Positions 1-10,808 of a DNA stretch of 64,000 bases are shown one piece after another; position 1 is the first letter of the stretch, and each line of letters begins with the position of its first letter. The stretch lies in assembly GCA_016703335.1 (NCBI GenBank), contig JADJCG010000011.1, forward strand, positions 1 through 64,000, given 5' to 3'. The position numbers and the translations under genes are program-made. A model generated the notes under the pieces. It did no database searches. It was not told the DNA's origin and saw only the letters and a list, made by a program, of their open reading frames with translations. This DNA comes from Caulobacteraceae bacterium (GTDB lineage Bacteria > Pseudomonadota > Alphaproteobacteria > Caulobacterales > Aquidulcibacteraceae).

Positions 1-1
1 G

Positions 2-2196
2 GTGTTCGACCGCATGGATGAGCGCATCCATCAAATCGAGGAAGCGCGCCCGGAAATTCACATCACCGAGATCGCCTCGTCGGTCGAATTCATCCGCGGC
101 ATGCATGCGAGTTCCATCGAGGCGCTGATCGAAGGCGCGCTGCTGGCGTGTGCGGTTGTGTTCTTGATCCTGCGCGACTGGCGCGCGACGCTCATCGCCG
201 CCGCCGCAATCCCGCTTTCGATTTTCCCGACCTTTGCCGGCATCGAGATCCTCGGCTTCACGCTCAACATGGTGACCTTGATCGCACTGGCGCTCGTTAC
301 CGGCGTCCTTGTCGATGACGCCATCGTCGAGATTGAGAACATCATCAGGCACATGCGCATGGGCAAAAGCGCCTATGCGGCAGCGCTCGAAGCCGCCGAC
401 GAAATCGGCCTCGCCGTCGTCGCAACCACGGGCTCAATCATTGCCGTGTTCCTTCCCGTCAGCTTCATGGAAGGCGGGATGGGCGTATTCTTCAAGGAGT
501 TCGGCCTAACGGTCGCGCTCGCTGCGTTCTTCTCGCTCGTCGTTGCGCGCCTGATCACGCCGATGATGGCCGCGTTCTTCTTGAAGAACGAAGGTCATGA
601 GGCCGAAGCCAAGCCCGGCGTTCTCACCGATACCTATCATGACGCCTTGGCATGGGCGATCATCAACCCGTGGAAGACTGTCGGCATCGGCCTCGCCGTA
701 TTCGTCGGCTCGCTCATGCTCGCGACCACAGTGCCTTCCGTTGTTATCCGCGCTTTGACAATGGCATGATCCAAGCGCGCGTGGAAATTCCGCCGGGCAC
801 GCCGGTGTTGGAGGCCGATCGCGTTTTGCAGCGCATGAGCGCACGCATTCGCGAAAATCCAGAAGTGATCGGCGTGTTCACATCGATGAACGGCGCCGAT
901 GGCTCCGCGCCGGATGCGAATATGTACATCCAGCTCACGCAGCGCGACGAACGCAATCGCTCGGCGTACGCGATCCAGCAGGAAATGCGTCCGATCCTTT
1001 CGGAGTTCGCGGACTACCGCGCTGCATTCGTGCAGGATCAAGGCGGCTCGTCCGGCTCCGACATCACCGTGCAATTCGTCGGCGAAGATCCGGTCGCGGT
1101 AAATGCAGCCGCCGATCGCCTCGCGGCGGCGATGGGACAAGTGGAGTCGCTCGCAGACGTGCGCTCGACCTCGGCGCTCCGCCGTCCAGAAATTCAGCTT
1201 CGTCCACGCCAGGAAGATATGGCGCGCCTCGGCGTGACCTCCGCTGCCCTCGCCTCCGCCATCCGTATCGCGACAAGCGGCGACGCTGAGCAGAACCTGC
1301 CGAAATATGATCTCGCTGATCGCCAGATCCCGATCCGCGTCACGCTGCGCCCCGATCAACGCAGTGACCTTGACGCACTGCGCTCACTGCCGGTGCAATC
1401 GTCACTCGGCGCGCCGGTGCGCATCGATGCGGTGGCTGATGTTCAGTTCTCGCTCGGCGAAGCCACCATCGAACGCCGCGATCGCGAGCGTGCGGTGACG
1501 GTCGGCGCCAACGTGCGGCCGGGGACGCAGCTCTCGACTGCACAGGCCGCTGTGTTCGGCTTGCCCGAAGCACAAGGCGGCCCTGGTGCGCGCCTCGCCG
1601 CTGGCGGTCAGACTGAGGACTTCGCGGAAATGACCGCAAGCTTCGGCAGCGCGATGCTGTGGGGCATCATCCTGATCTACATCGTTCTGGTGTTGTTGTT
1701 CCGCGACTTCTTCCAGCCGATCACGATCATGACGGCGTTGCCGCTCTCGCTTGGCGGCGCGTTCCTTGGTCTCATCATCGCCAACCAGCCGCTCTCGCTC
1801 TTCGCATTCATCGGCTTGCTGATGCTCATGGGTCTCGTGACCAAGAACTCGATCCTGCTGGTCGACTTCGCAGTTGAGCGCATGCACGCTGGCATGAGCC
1901 GTAACGCTGCGCTGATGGAAGCAGGCATGAAGCGCGCGCGTCCGATCATTATGACGACGTTCGCGATGTCAGGCGGCATGATCCCCGCCGCCGCAGGCTG
2001 GGGTGTCGACGGGACGCTGCGCCAAGGCATGGGCGCCGCCGTTATCGGCGGCTTGATGCTCTCGACGTTGCTGTCGCTGGTTTTCGTGCCTGCGATGTTC
2101 GTGCTGATCGATCGCCTGGAGCGCTGGGTGCAGGGCTTCCTGCCGAAGCCGACCTCGCACACGGATGAAAAAACCGCGCGGACGCCGGCTGAGTAA
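2..2196 (+). CDS. RND efflux transporter inner-membrane subunit (5' cut by window edge, one frameshift)
   Basis: Proton-driven RND permease (AcrB/HAE1-like) that would work with a periplasmic adaptor and an outer-membrane channel. The first part (2-769) carries transmembrane helices including the segment LVDDAIVEIENI, which is typical of the family's TM4. The second part, read in another frame from about 740, begins with FDNGMIQARVEIPPGT, the usual start of the second periplasmic domain, and continues to GLVTKNSILLVDFA and the C-terminal helices. Sense passes from frame 2 to frame 1 between about 735 and 755, which fits the loss of one base. The N-terminal third lies before the window. The substrate cannot be told from the sequence. 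The family assignment is firm; whether the break is biological is not known. Confidence 0.9.
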
Positions 2197-3332
2197 TCAG
2201 CGCGAGCGGCCGCGCGCGCTCACCGGCCAAATGTCGATCAACGCGCCATCGCGCACGACGTGATACGCCTCATAGAGGTTCACTGTCGGGTCGCAGTGCG
2301 GAACGGCAAGGCTCACGTGATCGCCGATGCGGAATGTGTGATCCGGCGCGATCAGCGCACCGTGCTCATCGCCCATGAACACGAACATTGCGCCAGCCGG
2401 CGCGCCGTCCATCACGACCGGCAAACCACCATCGGTTGAGAGCGCTTTGAAGCCAGCGTCGATCGTCGCCATCGAAGACGAATTGGCCGAGATCACGTGC
2501 GCGTCGACAAAGAGCGATGTCTCAAACGGCTTGCCGCCGCCGCCATCAAGATCGCAGTCGTTATATTGCTTATCCATAAACACGTACGAGCCGGCTTGAA
2601 GTTCAGTCAGCACGCCAAGCTCAGCGTCGATGCGATGCGTGCCAGTGCCGCCACCGGTAATAACCTCGGGCACATAGCCGGCGCGCGAAAGCGTTTCGAC
2701 CACGCCGCGCAGATACTCGGTGCGATCGGCAATGGCCGCGCGCCGATCGGCGTAGGATTCGATATGTTGTTGAGCGCCGCAATAATATTGCACACCGGCA
2801 AAGCGCAGCGTCTCGGCTGCTGCAATGCGCTGGGTTAACTCCAGCGCTGCTTCTGCCGAAGGCACGCCAGTGCGGCGGATGCCGGGATCGATGTCGACCA
2901 CCACATCTAATGCCCGCCCCGCCGCCTTTGTGGCGGCGGCGAGTGCGTCGACGTTGTCGGGGTTATCAGCAACGACGCGCAACTGGCTAATTTTTCCATT
3001 CAACGCGATCAAACGCGCGATCGCCTGCGGGGTCACCACTGGTGATGTGATCAAAATGTTCTGCACGCCGCCTTCGGCGAGAGCTTCGGCCTCACCCAGT
3101 TTGGCGCAGCACACGCCGACCGCGCCCGCGCCAGCTGCAGCTTGGCGATGTCGGCGCTCTTGTGAGTTTTTGCGTGCGGGCGGAGCGCCATGCCATTGTC
3201 GCGGGCGAAGGCCGCCATGGCGTCAATGTTGCGCTGAAGTGTATCGCGGTCGATCACCAGCACCGGCGTGTTGAGCGAGAGACGCGAACCTTGCCGGCCG
3301 ATAAGGTGCTTATGCAGATCGATATCGCTCAC
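2197..3332 (-). CDS. D-threonine aldolase / D-serine dehydratase-like PLP enzyme (DSD1 family), frameshifted
   Basis: Fold-type III PLP enzyme with an alanine-racemase-like N-terminal barrel and a D-serine dehydratase-like C-terminal domain. It probably cleaves or deaminates D-beta-hydroxy amino acids. The start is a GTG at 3332 (reads VSDIDLHKHL), overlapping the TGA of the upstream oxidase gene in the form GTGA, so the two are translationally coupled. The PLP lysine sits in RPHAKTHKS and the C-terminal metal-site motif HCDPTVNLY is intact. The frame changes at about 3110-3135 within a GC-repeat stretch: LQLAR continues as AGAVGVCCAKLGEAEAL in the next frame. The exact substrate within the family cannot be decided. 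Confidence 0.85.
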
Positions 3333-4604
3333 GCTCGTTTTCCTCGATTGCGAACACGCTCCATCAAATGCGCATTCGCGAACTTCGCGCCTGGATCGAC
3401 GCCATCGCGCACGGTTTTGAATTTCGCGGCGTCCGGGTAGAGCGCATCCACGTCGCGCGCGGTCAAAGTGTGCCGTTTGGCCCAGTGGGGCGGCCACCGT
3501 GAGCGCGAAAAATTGGCTCGGCTTGAGTGAACAGATCGCGCCATGGCATTTTCGCGTATTGGTGCATAGAGATCGACGCACCGGGCGTGGTGTTGAATGG
3601 CGAGAGCCAGATGTCGTCAGCGGCTGTCAGGCGAAACTCGAATGGAAACGTCACCGGCAGCTTGCGCTTTTGAATCCAGGCAATCGCTTCTTTTAGCGCC
3701 GCCCAGCCGTTGGCGCGCGGCAGTTCGTATTCCATCTCCTCGAACCGCACCGTGCGATCGGACGGAAATATCTGATACGCGGGTCCAACGCGCCGTTGCT
3801 TCACGCCTGCGCCGACGATCACCGGCTGCAAACGCCGAGTGAGCCACGGCGCGATAGAACAAATATCGCAGACCATGCGGAAAGCGCGGTCGTCGATGTC
3901 GTTCATGTGCTTCAGCGGGCCTTCGGCGGGCGCTGGGTTCAGCGTTTTGAGGACGACGTACTTGCCGTACGGAAACACAAAAATTCGACGTGGCGGTTTT
4001 TGGCGGCGAGTTCGTCCCAGCGCGCTTCGACATCCTCCAGCGGGTAAGTCTCTACCTTCTCTTCCAGGTGATAGGCCGGCAGCACATCGATCTCGATCTG
4101 CGTGGCGACGCCGACGAGGCCGAGCGATAGGCGGGCGGCTTGAAATAGGTCCGGCCGTTCGCTCTCGCTGCAGGTAACAATAGCGCCGTCCGGCATCATT
4201 AGGCGAAAGCCGCGCGCCGCCGTCGACAGCGAGCCAAGGCTAGCGCCTGTGCCGTGCGTGCCGGTGCCGATGGCGCCCGCCAAAGCTTGCGGGTTCACAT
4301 CACCTTGATTGATGAGCGACGTGCCCTCTTCCCACAATACCGAGGTTAGCTTCGCCAAGCTCCAACCCGCCGGCGCCCAGACGCGAGACTTGTCTGCGTT
4401 AAATGAAATGCCGCCTTCAAGCTCCGAGAGCGAAAGCAACGTGCCGTCGGTTTCGCAGAGCGGCATAAATGAGTGGCCAGCGCCAACAACGCGCACTTTG
4501 CGCGCCTGCGCGACCAATGCTGCTAATTCGGTTTCGGTCTTCGGCCGCGCGATGTGCTGCGGCGTGGCGCTAACGCTGCCTGACCAATTCTTCCACTGCA
4601 TCAA
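3329..4604 (-). CDS. FAD-linked sugar-lactone oxidase (gulonolactone / arabinono-1,4-lactone oxidase family), two frameshifts
   Basis: VAO-type flavoprotein. The N-terminal FAD-binding domain contains VRVVGAGHSFMPL and GTGTHGTGASLGSLS, as in L-gulono- and D-arabinono-1,4-lactone oxidases. The C-terminal ALO-type domain ends in the characteristic HWAKRHTL region and GAKFANAHL. Sense runs through three frames: break one at about 3960-3980, break two at about 3480-3500 near a run of G. The gene ends with TGA at 3329-3331, overlapping the GTG start of the D-amino-acid enzyme, so these form a two-gene operon. Known family chemistry is oxidation of an aldonolactone with oxygen or another acceptor; the true substrate here is unknown. 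Confidence 0.85.
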
Positions 4605-4663
4605 CGCAACATCCCTGCACGCACATGCGCGCAGGGATGCTTAGGCGTCAACCGTGTAGAGAG

Positions 4664-5399
4664 TTAGATGCTCTCAAGGCGTGAGGACACGACGCCCGCG
4701 ATGATCACAGCAGCATAGCAAGCGAACATTAGCGCCCCGAACTCCGGTTGGAGCGAAGGGTCAAGGTTCGGGGAAAAGCACCGCGAACCGGTCAACTTCG
4801 TAAAGGCCAACGAGGAAGCCGGGCACCGCCATGGTGGTCGCGGCCTCAGAGCGATCATTCACCGCTACGCCCATGACCTTCACTACAATGTAGGTGAGGA
4901 CGAGAAGCGCGAGCGGCAGCGTCAGGAACGCATACGACACGCCACCAGGGCCGGGTTGGAGCGCGATGTTTCCAGCGGCGCCGAACGCCGCAGCCAATCC
5001 GATCCAAAATGCAAATCCAACCGCCATCCAGCGAACTGTGAGCGTCGTTCGACCGCCAAGAATCACGGCGGCGTAGGACGCGAACATCAAGATCGCGAAT
5101 TCGCCAGCAAGCGAAGCATCAAGATTCGGAAAGACAAATGCGAAGCTGTTGATTTCGTAGATGCCAACCAAAAGACCGGGCAGCGCCATGATCGAGGCGG
5201 CTTCAGAGCGGTCATCCGGAGTAACCCGCATCGCCAAAAGCAGAAGGTGTGTGATCGCCCAGAGCGCCAAAGGGACAATCAAAAGCATCCATGGCACTCC
5301 CCACGGACCCTCGCGGAACGCCCATTCCCCGACGAACCGGAACGCGAGAAGGATTGCGATCCAGACCGCAAAGCCGACCGCCATCCAACGTACGATCAT
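4664..5399 (-). CDS. Integral membrane protein made of two tandem DUF5367-like units, frameshifted near the end
   Basis: Two copies of a unit of about 115 residues follow each other. Unit 1 starts VRWMAVGFAVWI and has DDRSEAASIMALPGLLVGIYE, then FPNLDASLAGEFAILMFASY. Unit 2 starts VRWMAVGFAFWI and has NDRSEAATTMAVPGFLVGLYE, then FPNLDPSLQPEFGALMFACY after a frame change. Each unit has about four hydrophobic segments, so about eight in total. The frame change is at about 4766-4772 in a CCCC run, and removing one C restores FPNLDPS. It resembles the small membrane family DUF5367, named from memory. Function unknown; no coupled partner is visible. Confidence 0.75.
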
Positions 5400-5560
5400 G
5401 TTGGTACTCCCCTACCCGCCCGACTCGTGGGCACTTTCGCGAACATTACGAGTTCCTCAGGGAGCCGCAATCCAAGTTCGCGCCTGAGGGCGCGGCCGAG
5501 GGGTCCTCCTCAACTCTGGAGGGCGAAAATCCCGGCCCTTGTGTTCTTGTGATAATGGCC

Positions 5561-5578
5561 CCGCGGCTGATGCCGCGG
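5561..5578 (-). terminator. GC-rich hairpin downstream of the TonB receptor gene
   Basis: A perfect 7-bp inverted repeat (CCGCGGC / GCCGCGG, loop TGAT) lies 12 bases past the receptor stop codon. No clear T tract follows on the minus strand, so termination is only suggested. Confidence 0.35.
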
Positions 5579-5589
5579 AGCCAGCCCCG

Positions 5590-7970
5590 CTAGTAGCGGC
5601 GGCCGATCCGGATGCCGGCAGTCATCGGCCGCGTCACCACATCGTAATAGACACCGTCGAGGGAATCCCCCACGGGCGCCGCGAGACAGGTCGTCAACAG
5701 GCACTCGGTGTAGCGGCCTGCAATCCCCCGCTCGTCAAAGACGTTGTCGACGAAGAGCGAGATCCGAAGGCCGTTGCGCTCGATCCCCGCAGCGATGTCC
5801 ACCGTCCAATAGTCAGGCAGCGACCCAATGAGCTCTGCTTCGGTTTGCCGGATGTCGATGCTGCGATCCCCGACATAGGAAGCGCCACCCTGTAGGAAGG
5901 CGTCCCAATTTCCGAGTTGGAATTCGTAGCGTCCAGTGAAGTCGAGCTTGAGATCAGGCGCGACGGGCAACGGCGTGCCGACGAGCGTGTCTGGGATGTC
6001 GGCGCTCGTCAGCTGGCTATCGATGTACGTCCCGCCAGCCGTGATCATGAGACCGCGGATCGGCGCCCAAGTGATGTCGGTTTCGATGCCGTCGATTTCG
6101 GCATCGCCCGCGTTCTGGATGTACGTCAGGCCGCTGGTGCCGAGCGTCGAGAATTGGAACGAATTCCAGACCTCGTGGAAGATCGCGCCATTGAAGCGCA
6201 AGCGACCATCCGCCCAATCGGTCTTCCAACCAAACTCGTAGTTGTCGAGGAAGTCGGCTTCATATGGCGGCACGGCGCTGTTGCGATTGACACCGCCAGG
6301 ACGGAAGCCTTCCGAGTAGGTGAGATACACCATACGGTCTTCATCGATGTTCCACTCGAGGTTGGCGCGGTAGAGCTGCCCCTCCTCTTCGGTCGACGCA
6401 TCAAGATTGACGCAAGGCGCCTCGCGATATGGCGTCGCCAAGAAGCACGCCGCTTCGCCGGTGCCGCTTGAAAAGCCAGCGCCGTAGCCGAAGAAGCCAT
6501 AGAGCGAGTTCTCAGTGCGGAACGAGCGCACGCCCACCGTCGCCGTGAGACTTTCGGTGATGTCGAAGGCGAGCTCGCCAAAGATCGCAGTTTCTTCGTC
6601 TGTGCGCTGCTGCTCAGTCAGCCAGATCGTGTCTTCCTGGCCCGGCACTTCGTACGCGTCGCGGAAGTCTTCCGAGAAGTAGTAGCGTTGATGATCCTCA
6701 TGCTCCGCGAGTTGATAGAACAAGCCAGCAATCGCGCGCAGCCGGCTGTTTGCCGGCGAGGTGACACGGAATTCGTAGGTCGAACGATCATAGTGATCGC
6801 GACCGCCGACTTGCTGGCCAGGATTGATCGGATCGCCGGGCGCGCCGGTGATGCCATCGCAGGCGCCTGGCGTCGTGTTGTCGACGAAGTAGCAGCCGTA
6901 GCCGAGCAAGATATCGTAGAAATAGCCGTAGTCAGAATAATCTTGATTGCTTTCGACGTCGCGGCTCAACTGCGAGGCTGAGAACACGATATCGAAATTG
7001 CTGACCGTGCCTTCGATCGTGAGCGCGCCCTGATCCAATCATCATCATTCCACTCCGGGAAGAAGTGCGTGACGCCCAGGTCGCCGACATCGCTCTGCTC
7101 GCCGAAGACACCGTTCGAGCGCTGGTGTTGGCCCATGATCTGCGGCGTGATCGTCCAGCTGTCGTTCAGATCGATGCCGAGTGCGATCCGTCCGCCATAT
7201 GAATCGGAGTCGTTGTAGTCGTTCTTGGCGATGTCGGAATTGCTGTCGGAGACGTAAGTGTAGTCACGCGTGCCGGCGCGGTTGTCGATGTAACCGCCCG
7301 CGTGTTCTGCCCACCCGACCATGCGAATGGCGGCGCGGTTGCCGAGCGGTATGTTGACGTAGCCCTCGCCCACTTGGCCAAAGCCGCCATTGGCGATGGC
7401 GTTGAACTCCAAATCCCACGCCGCGCTGAACTCTTCCGGGTCCGGCCGGTTGGTAATGATGCGCACTGTGCCCGCTTGCGAACTCGCGCCGTAGAGCGTG
7501 CCTTGCGGGCCCGCCAGCACTTCGACGCGCGCCACATCGTAGAGGTGCATATCGAGGTTGCCGACGATGGTCGTGATTGGCTGTTCGTCGAGATACGTGC
7601 CGACGCTTGGTTGCGAGCTGGAGTGGTTACCGTTCTCACCGCTGGCGACGCCGCGCATGAACGGCCGGTTGTATCCCGGGCCGTAGCTCGGTGTGAATGA
7701 CAGCGTCGGCAAGTGCTGCGCGTAGTCTGCGAAGTCCGTGATGTTGAGTTCATCGAGAAGTTCAGCGTCGAGCGCTTGGACGCTGATCGGCACGTCCTGG
7801 AGATTTTCTTCGCGCTTGGTCGCGGTGATGACGATGTCGCCGACGCCGACGCTCTCATCGTCTTGCGCGAGCGCGTTTGTGGCGAAACTTCCCGTAAGGG
7901 CCGTACTGAGGAATAGAAACACGTTGAGTGCGTTGCGCTTGCGCCGCCCTGTTGTCTTGCCTTTGGTCAT
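5590..7970 (-). CDS. TonB-dependent outer-membrane receptor, one frameshift
   Basis: Outer-membrane receptor of about 790 residues. It has a signal peptide (basic N-terminus, hydrophobic stretch, cleavage near NALAQDD). A TonB-box region follows (DIVITATKREENLQDVPISV), then a plug domain with GPQGTLYGASSQAGTVRIIT, then a beta-barrel ending in IRIGRRY with the usual terminal aromatic residue. Sense changes frame at about 7030-7040, between FPEWNDDDW and DQGALTIEG. The gene lies 21 bases downstream of a TPR-sulfotransferase gene on the same strand, a pairing common in Caulobacterales and sphingomonads, so co-transcription is likely. The ligand is unknown; this subclass is often tied to complex organic substrates. 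Confidence 0.92.
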
Positions 7971-7991
7971 GTCTCTCCCCTCGCGATCGAC

Positions 7992-9893
7992 TCAAGTATT
8001 CCCATACGAATTGAGCGCCGGCCCCAGAGCCGCTTTCAACGGCTGAAGCCAAGGCTCGGAGTGCCGCCAGTGGTCGACGGCGTCGGCGTAAAGTGGTTGA
8101 CGCACCTGCTCGGAACTAGCGGTGCGAACGGCGCGCGTGTTGGTGTAAAAGTCGAGGCAAGCGGGCTCAAACGGCAGGCCGCAATATTGAAGCAGCCGGC
8201 GAACCTCGCCCTCGAGATCGGCGATCACATTCTCATAGATCACGCGATGGACACGGCCTGGCGCAGCTTCGCCAAAGCGCGCCATGAGGCTCACATAGTC
8301 CGCGTAGTATCGGCCGAGATCGGTGAGATCGTAGGTGAAACCCTGCCCCCGCGCGAAGTGCTGTTTGTAGGCGGCGAAACCAGCGCCCAGCGGATGACGG
8401 CGCGCATCGATGATCTTCGCGTTGGGCAAAATGAGATTGATGAAACCGACATGCTGGGAATTGTTCGGCATCTTATCGATGAAGAACGGCTTGTCGGTTT
8501 TGCGCTGAACGCGTGTGCGCGCGATGTACTCATCGCCAAGCGCCGCAGTCTCGTCCTTGGACAATTGCGCCAAAACGCCGGGATAGGCGCCGCCCCGCAC
8601 TTTGCCGCCGCCAATGCGCTTGGCGATGGCGATGATGTCCGGCAATTCCATTGTGCCTTCGACCATGGAGTGGCTGGACAGAATTTGCTCGATCAGCGTC
8701 GAGCCCGAACGCGGCAATCCCACAATGAAGATCGGGGCGGCTGCGCTGCTGCCCCAATCCTTTCGTTGAGAGACAAAATCGCGCGTGAAAAGTGCTTCGT
8801 GCTCGCGCGCGGCCGCGCTCGTTTCGTTGGCGTCGTAGTGGAGTCCGGCCCGGCGAATGCGAGCGCCTTGGTCGTAGTGCTTGAACGAACCCGCATAGTC
8901 AGCGCGATCTTCAAGCGCTTTGCCGAGCGTATAGTGGAGATGAAAGCGATCCTCGTCGCTGATGTCCTGGCGCGCCAATTGAGCTTCGATATTGGCCAGC
9001 GCCGCATCGTCGAACGTGTACGTCTTCATGTTGGCGAGGCTCCAATAGCCTTCGCCGAAATTTGGCGCCGCTTTCACGCAGCGTTCGTAAGCTTCAATGC
9101 TCTCGGCACGTCGGCCAGCCGTTTTGCAGGCATGGCCTAAGCTTAGCCAGGCGCGCGCGTTGTCCGGGTATTGGCGCAGAATGTCCTGATAGATGCCGAT
9201 CGCATCGTCATATTCGCCGACACGTGTCAGCGCCGATGCACGCAAGAAGCGATAGCTTGGGTTCAGCGGATCGGCTTGCAGCAGAATGTCGATCTCGCGC
9301 AACGCCTCAACGGCCTTGCTTTGCCGATGCAGCACGATTGCGTAATTGTGCCGGGCAGGCATGAAACTGGGCGCAAGCTGAAGGCAGCGCGCCAGTAGTT
9401 TCTCCGCGTCGTCAAAACGGCCGAGACGCGCGCCAACTTCCGCAAGCATACGGATCGCTGCGACATCCGTTGGGTTTTCGCGCAAATGCGGTCGCAGCAA
9501 ATGCTCGCATACCGCGAGCTTGCCATCGCAAAGGGCGATCGCCGCTTGCATCAAGGCCGGATCGCGTACCGACGCGCGGATAGATTGCGCATAGGCTGCA
9601 TCAGCGCCGGCAGTATCGCCAAGCAAGGTCAATTGATCGCCAAGCGCGCGCCAGGCCGGGCCTTGCGGCGCGAGTTCAGCGGCGCGGCGCAAGGCGATCG
9701 CCGCCTGCTCATGATCACCCAAGTGCGCGTGCGCCAGGCCGACGATGAACCGCGCATCAGCTTGCTTGGGATCGAATTTCAGAATTTCGAGCGCCTGCTC
9801 CAGTGCCAAAGACGGGCTCGGCTTCAGAAGCCGCTGGGCATGCGCCAACGCTTCCTGCACGGACCCCGTTCGCTCCGGCGCGCTGGTCTGCAT
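7992..9893 (-). CDS. TPR-repeat sulfotransferase-family protein
   Basis: A 633-residue protein. The N-terminal 330 residues or so are tetratricopeptide repeats (for example ALEILKFDPKQADARFIVGLAHAHLGDHEQAA). The C-terminal half is a PAPS-dependent sulfotransferase domain with the 5'-phosphosulfate loop IFIVGLPRSGSTLIEQIL near residue 386 and a later RRHPLGAGF segment. It is intact. The start at 9893 has a GGGAGA ribosome-binding site 4-5 bases upstream. Directly upstream of the TonB receptor, so probably the first gene of that operon. The acceptor molecule of the sulfate is unknown; the link to the receptor suggests modification of a surface or imported compound. Confidence 0.9.
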   Translation of the reverse strand: MQTSAPERTGSVQEALAHAQRLLKPSPSLALEQALEILKFDPKQADARFIVGLAHAHLGDHEQAAIALRRAAELAPQGPAWRALGDQLTLLGDTAGADAAYAQSIRASVRDPALMQAAIALCDGKLAVCEHLLRPHLRENPTDVAAIRMLAEVGARLGRFDDAEKLLARCLQLAPSFMPARHNYAIVLHRQSKAVEALREIDILLQADPLNPSYRFLRASALTRVGEYDDAIGIYQDILRQYPDNARAWLSLGHACKTAGRRAESIEAYERCVKAAPNFGEGYWSLANMKTYTFDDAALANIEAQLARQDISDEDRFHLHYTLGKALEDRADYAGSFKHYDQGARIRRAGLHYDANETSAAAREHEALFTRDFVSQRKDWGSSAAAPIFIVGLPRSGSTLIEQILSSHSMVEGTMELPDIIAIAKRIGGGKVRGGAYPGVLAQLSKDETAALGDEYIARTRVQRKTDKPFFIDKMPNNSQHVGFINLILPNAKIIDARRHPLGAGFAAYKQHFARGQGFTYDLTDLGRYYADYVSLMARFGEAAPGRVHRVIYENVIADLEGEVRRLLQYCGLPFEPACLDFYTNTRAVRTASSEQVRQPLYADAVDHWRHSEPWLQPLKAALGPALNSYGNT

Positions 9894-10060
9894 CTGCTCT
9901 CCCGGAACCGGAGCAGATGGCGGTATTCACGCGCTGTCAACGAAACTTCATCGCCGCTTGGTGCCCGGTCGCCGAAAGCGTAGATGCGTGGCGCAAGCGC
10001 GACAGAAGCTCTCCTAGCGGCAAGAAAGCTGATTCAGCTTGTCGGACGGCGCTGAGAAAA

Positions 10061-10137
10061 TGGTGGTGGCGGGTGGACTTGAACCACCTACCTTGGGGTT
10101 ATGAATCCCACGCTCTAACCAGATGAGCTACGCCACC
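10061..10137 (-). tRNA. tRNA-Met (anticodon CAT)
   Basis: A complete cloverleaf on the minus strand. The 7-bp acceptor stem GGTGGCG / CGCCACC is followed by discriminator A and an encoded CCA end. The anticodon loop is TTCATAA and the T-loop GTTCAAGTC. The acceptor begins G-G rather than with a mismatched first pair, so elongator tRNA-Met is favoured over initiator. A lysidine-modified tRNA-Ile(CAT) cannot be formally excluded from the anticodon alone. Confidence 0.93.
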
Positions 10138-10316
10138 GAAGGGCGGTCACATACGCGCGGCGGGCGCGGCGGGCAAGCGGTCAGGCGGCATTTGGCGCTG
10201 TGAGCGCCGGATTTAGCAATTTCCTTTCCCTTGTTGCCCGGTTTGGTCTTGCGAGGCGGCCGGATGCGGCGCAACCATGGGACAACTCACCGCCACGGGG
10301 CTTCTGGGAGGCAATT

Positions 10317-10808
10317 TTGTCCGAACCGCTCGACGCGATCGATGCCCGCATTCTGGAGCTGCTCCAGGAGAATGCCAGCCTCTCCATCGCCGATATTGCC
10401 GAGAAGGTGGGTCTCTCCTCTTCCCCGGCCTGGCGGCGCATTGAGCGATTGAAGAAAGCCGGCGTGATTTTGAAGCAAGTCACGTTGCTTGATCACGAGA
10501 AGCTGGGGCTCACATTCGAAGTGTTTGCGTCCGTGAAGTTGCAATTGCCGTCGCGCGAAAACCTGGAGCGATTTGAAGCGGCGGTGACGAAGTGGCCCGA
10601 GGTTGTTGATTGCGCGACCGTGACAGGCGCTGTCGATTACATGCTGCGTATCATCACCAAGGACATGCACGCGTACGATGACTTTCTGCGCGACAAGATG
10701 TTGGGGCTCGGCTTGGTGAGCGATGTCCAATCGCGCATCGTCATGCGCGCGGCAAAGCGCACGACTGCGGCGCCGTTAGAACTGATCTCCGCTCATATTG
10801 AAAGCTAA
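10317..10808 (+). CDS. Lrp/AsnC family transcriptional regulator
   Basis: A 163-residue regulator. The N-terminal winged HTH reads LDAIDARILELLQENASLSI and SSSPAWRRIERLKKAGVI. The C-terminal RAM/AsnC ligand domain contains VVDCATVTGAVDYML. An in-frame opening begins earlier (10200), but the TTG at 10317 is chosen because GGGAGG lies 5 bases upstream and because homologues begin just before LDAIDARIL. The family binds amino acids and controls amino-acid metabolism genes. No divergent target is obvious: the neighbouring peptidase gene converges and overlaps its end by 4 bases. Confidence 0.9.
   Translation: MSEPLDAIDARILELLQENASLSIADIAEKVGLSSSPAWRRIERLKKAGVILKQVTLLDHEKLGLTFEVFASVKLQLPSRENLERFEAAVTKWPEVVDCATVTGAVDYMLRIITKDMHAYDDFLRDKMLGLGLVSDVQSRIVMRAAKRTTAAPLELISAHIES

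Noticed and set aside
735..755. Programmed ribosomal frameshifting in the RND gene
   Set aside because: No slippery heptamer with a downstream structure is evident, and many unrelated genes in the window show similar breaks.
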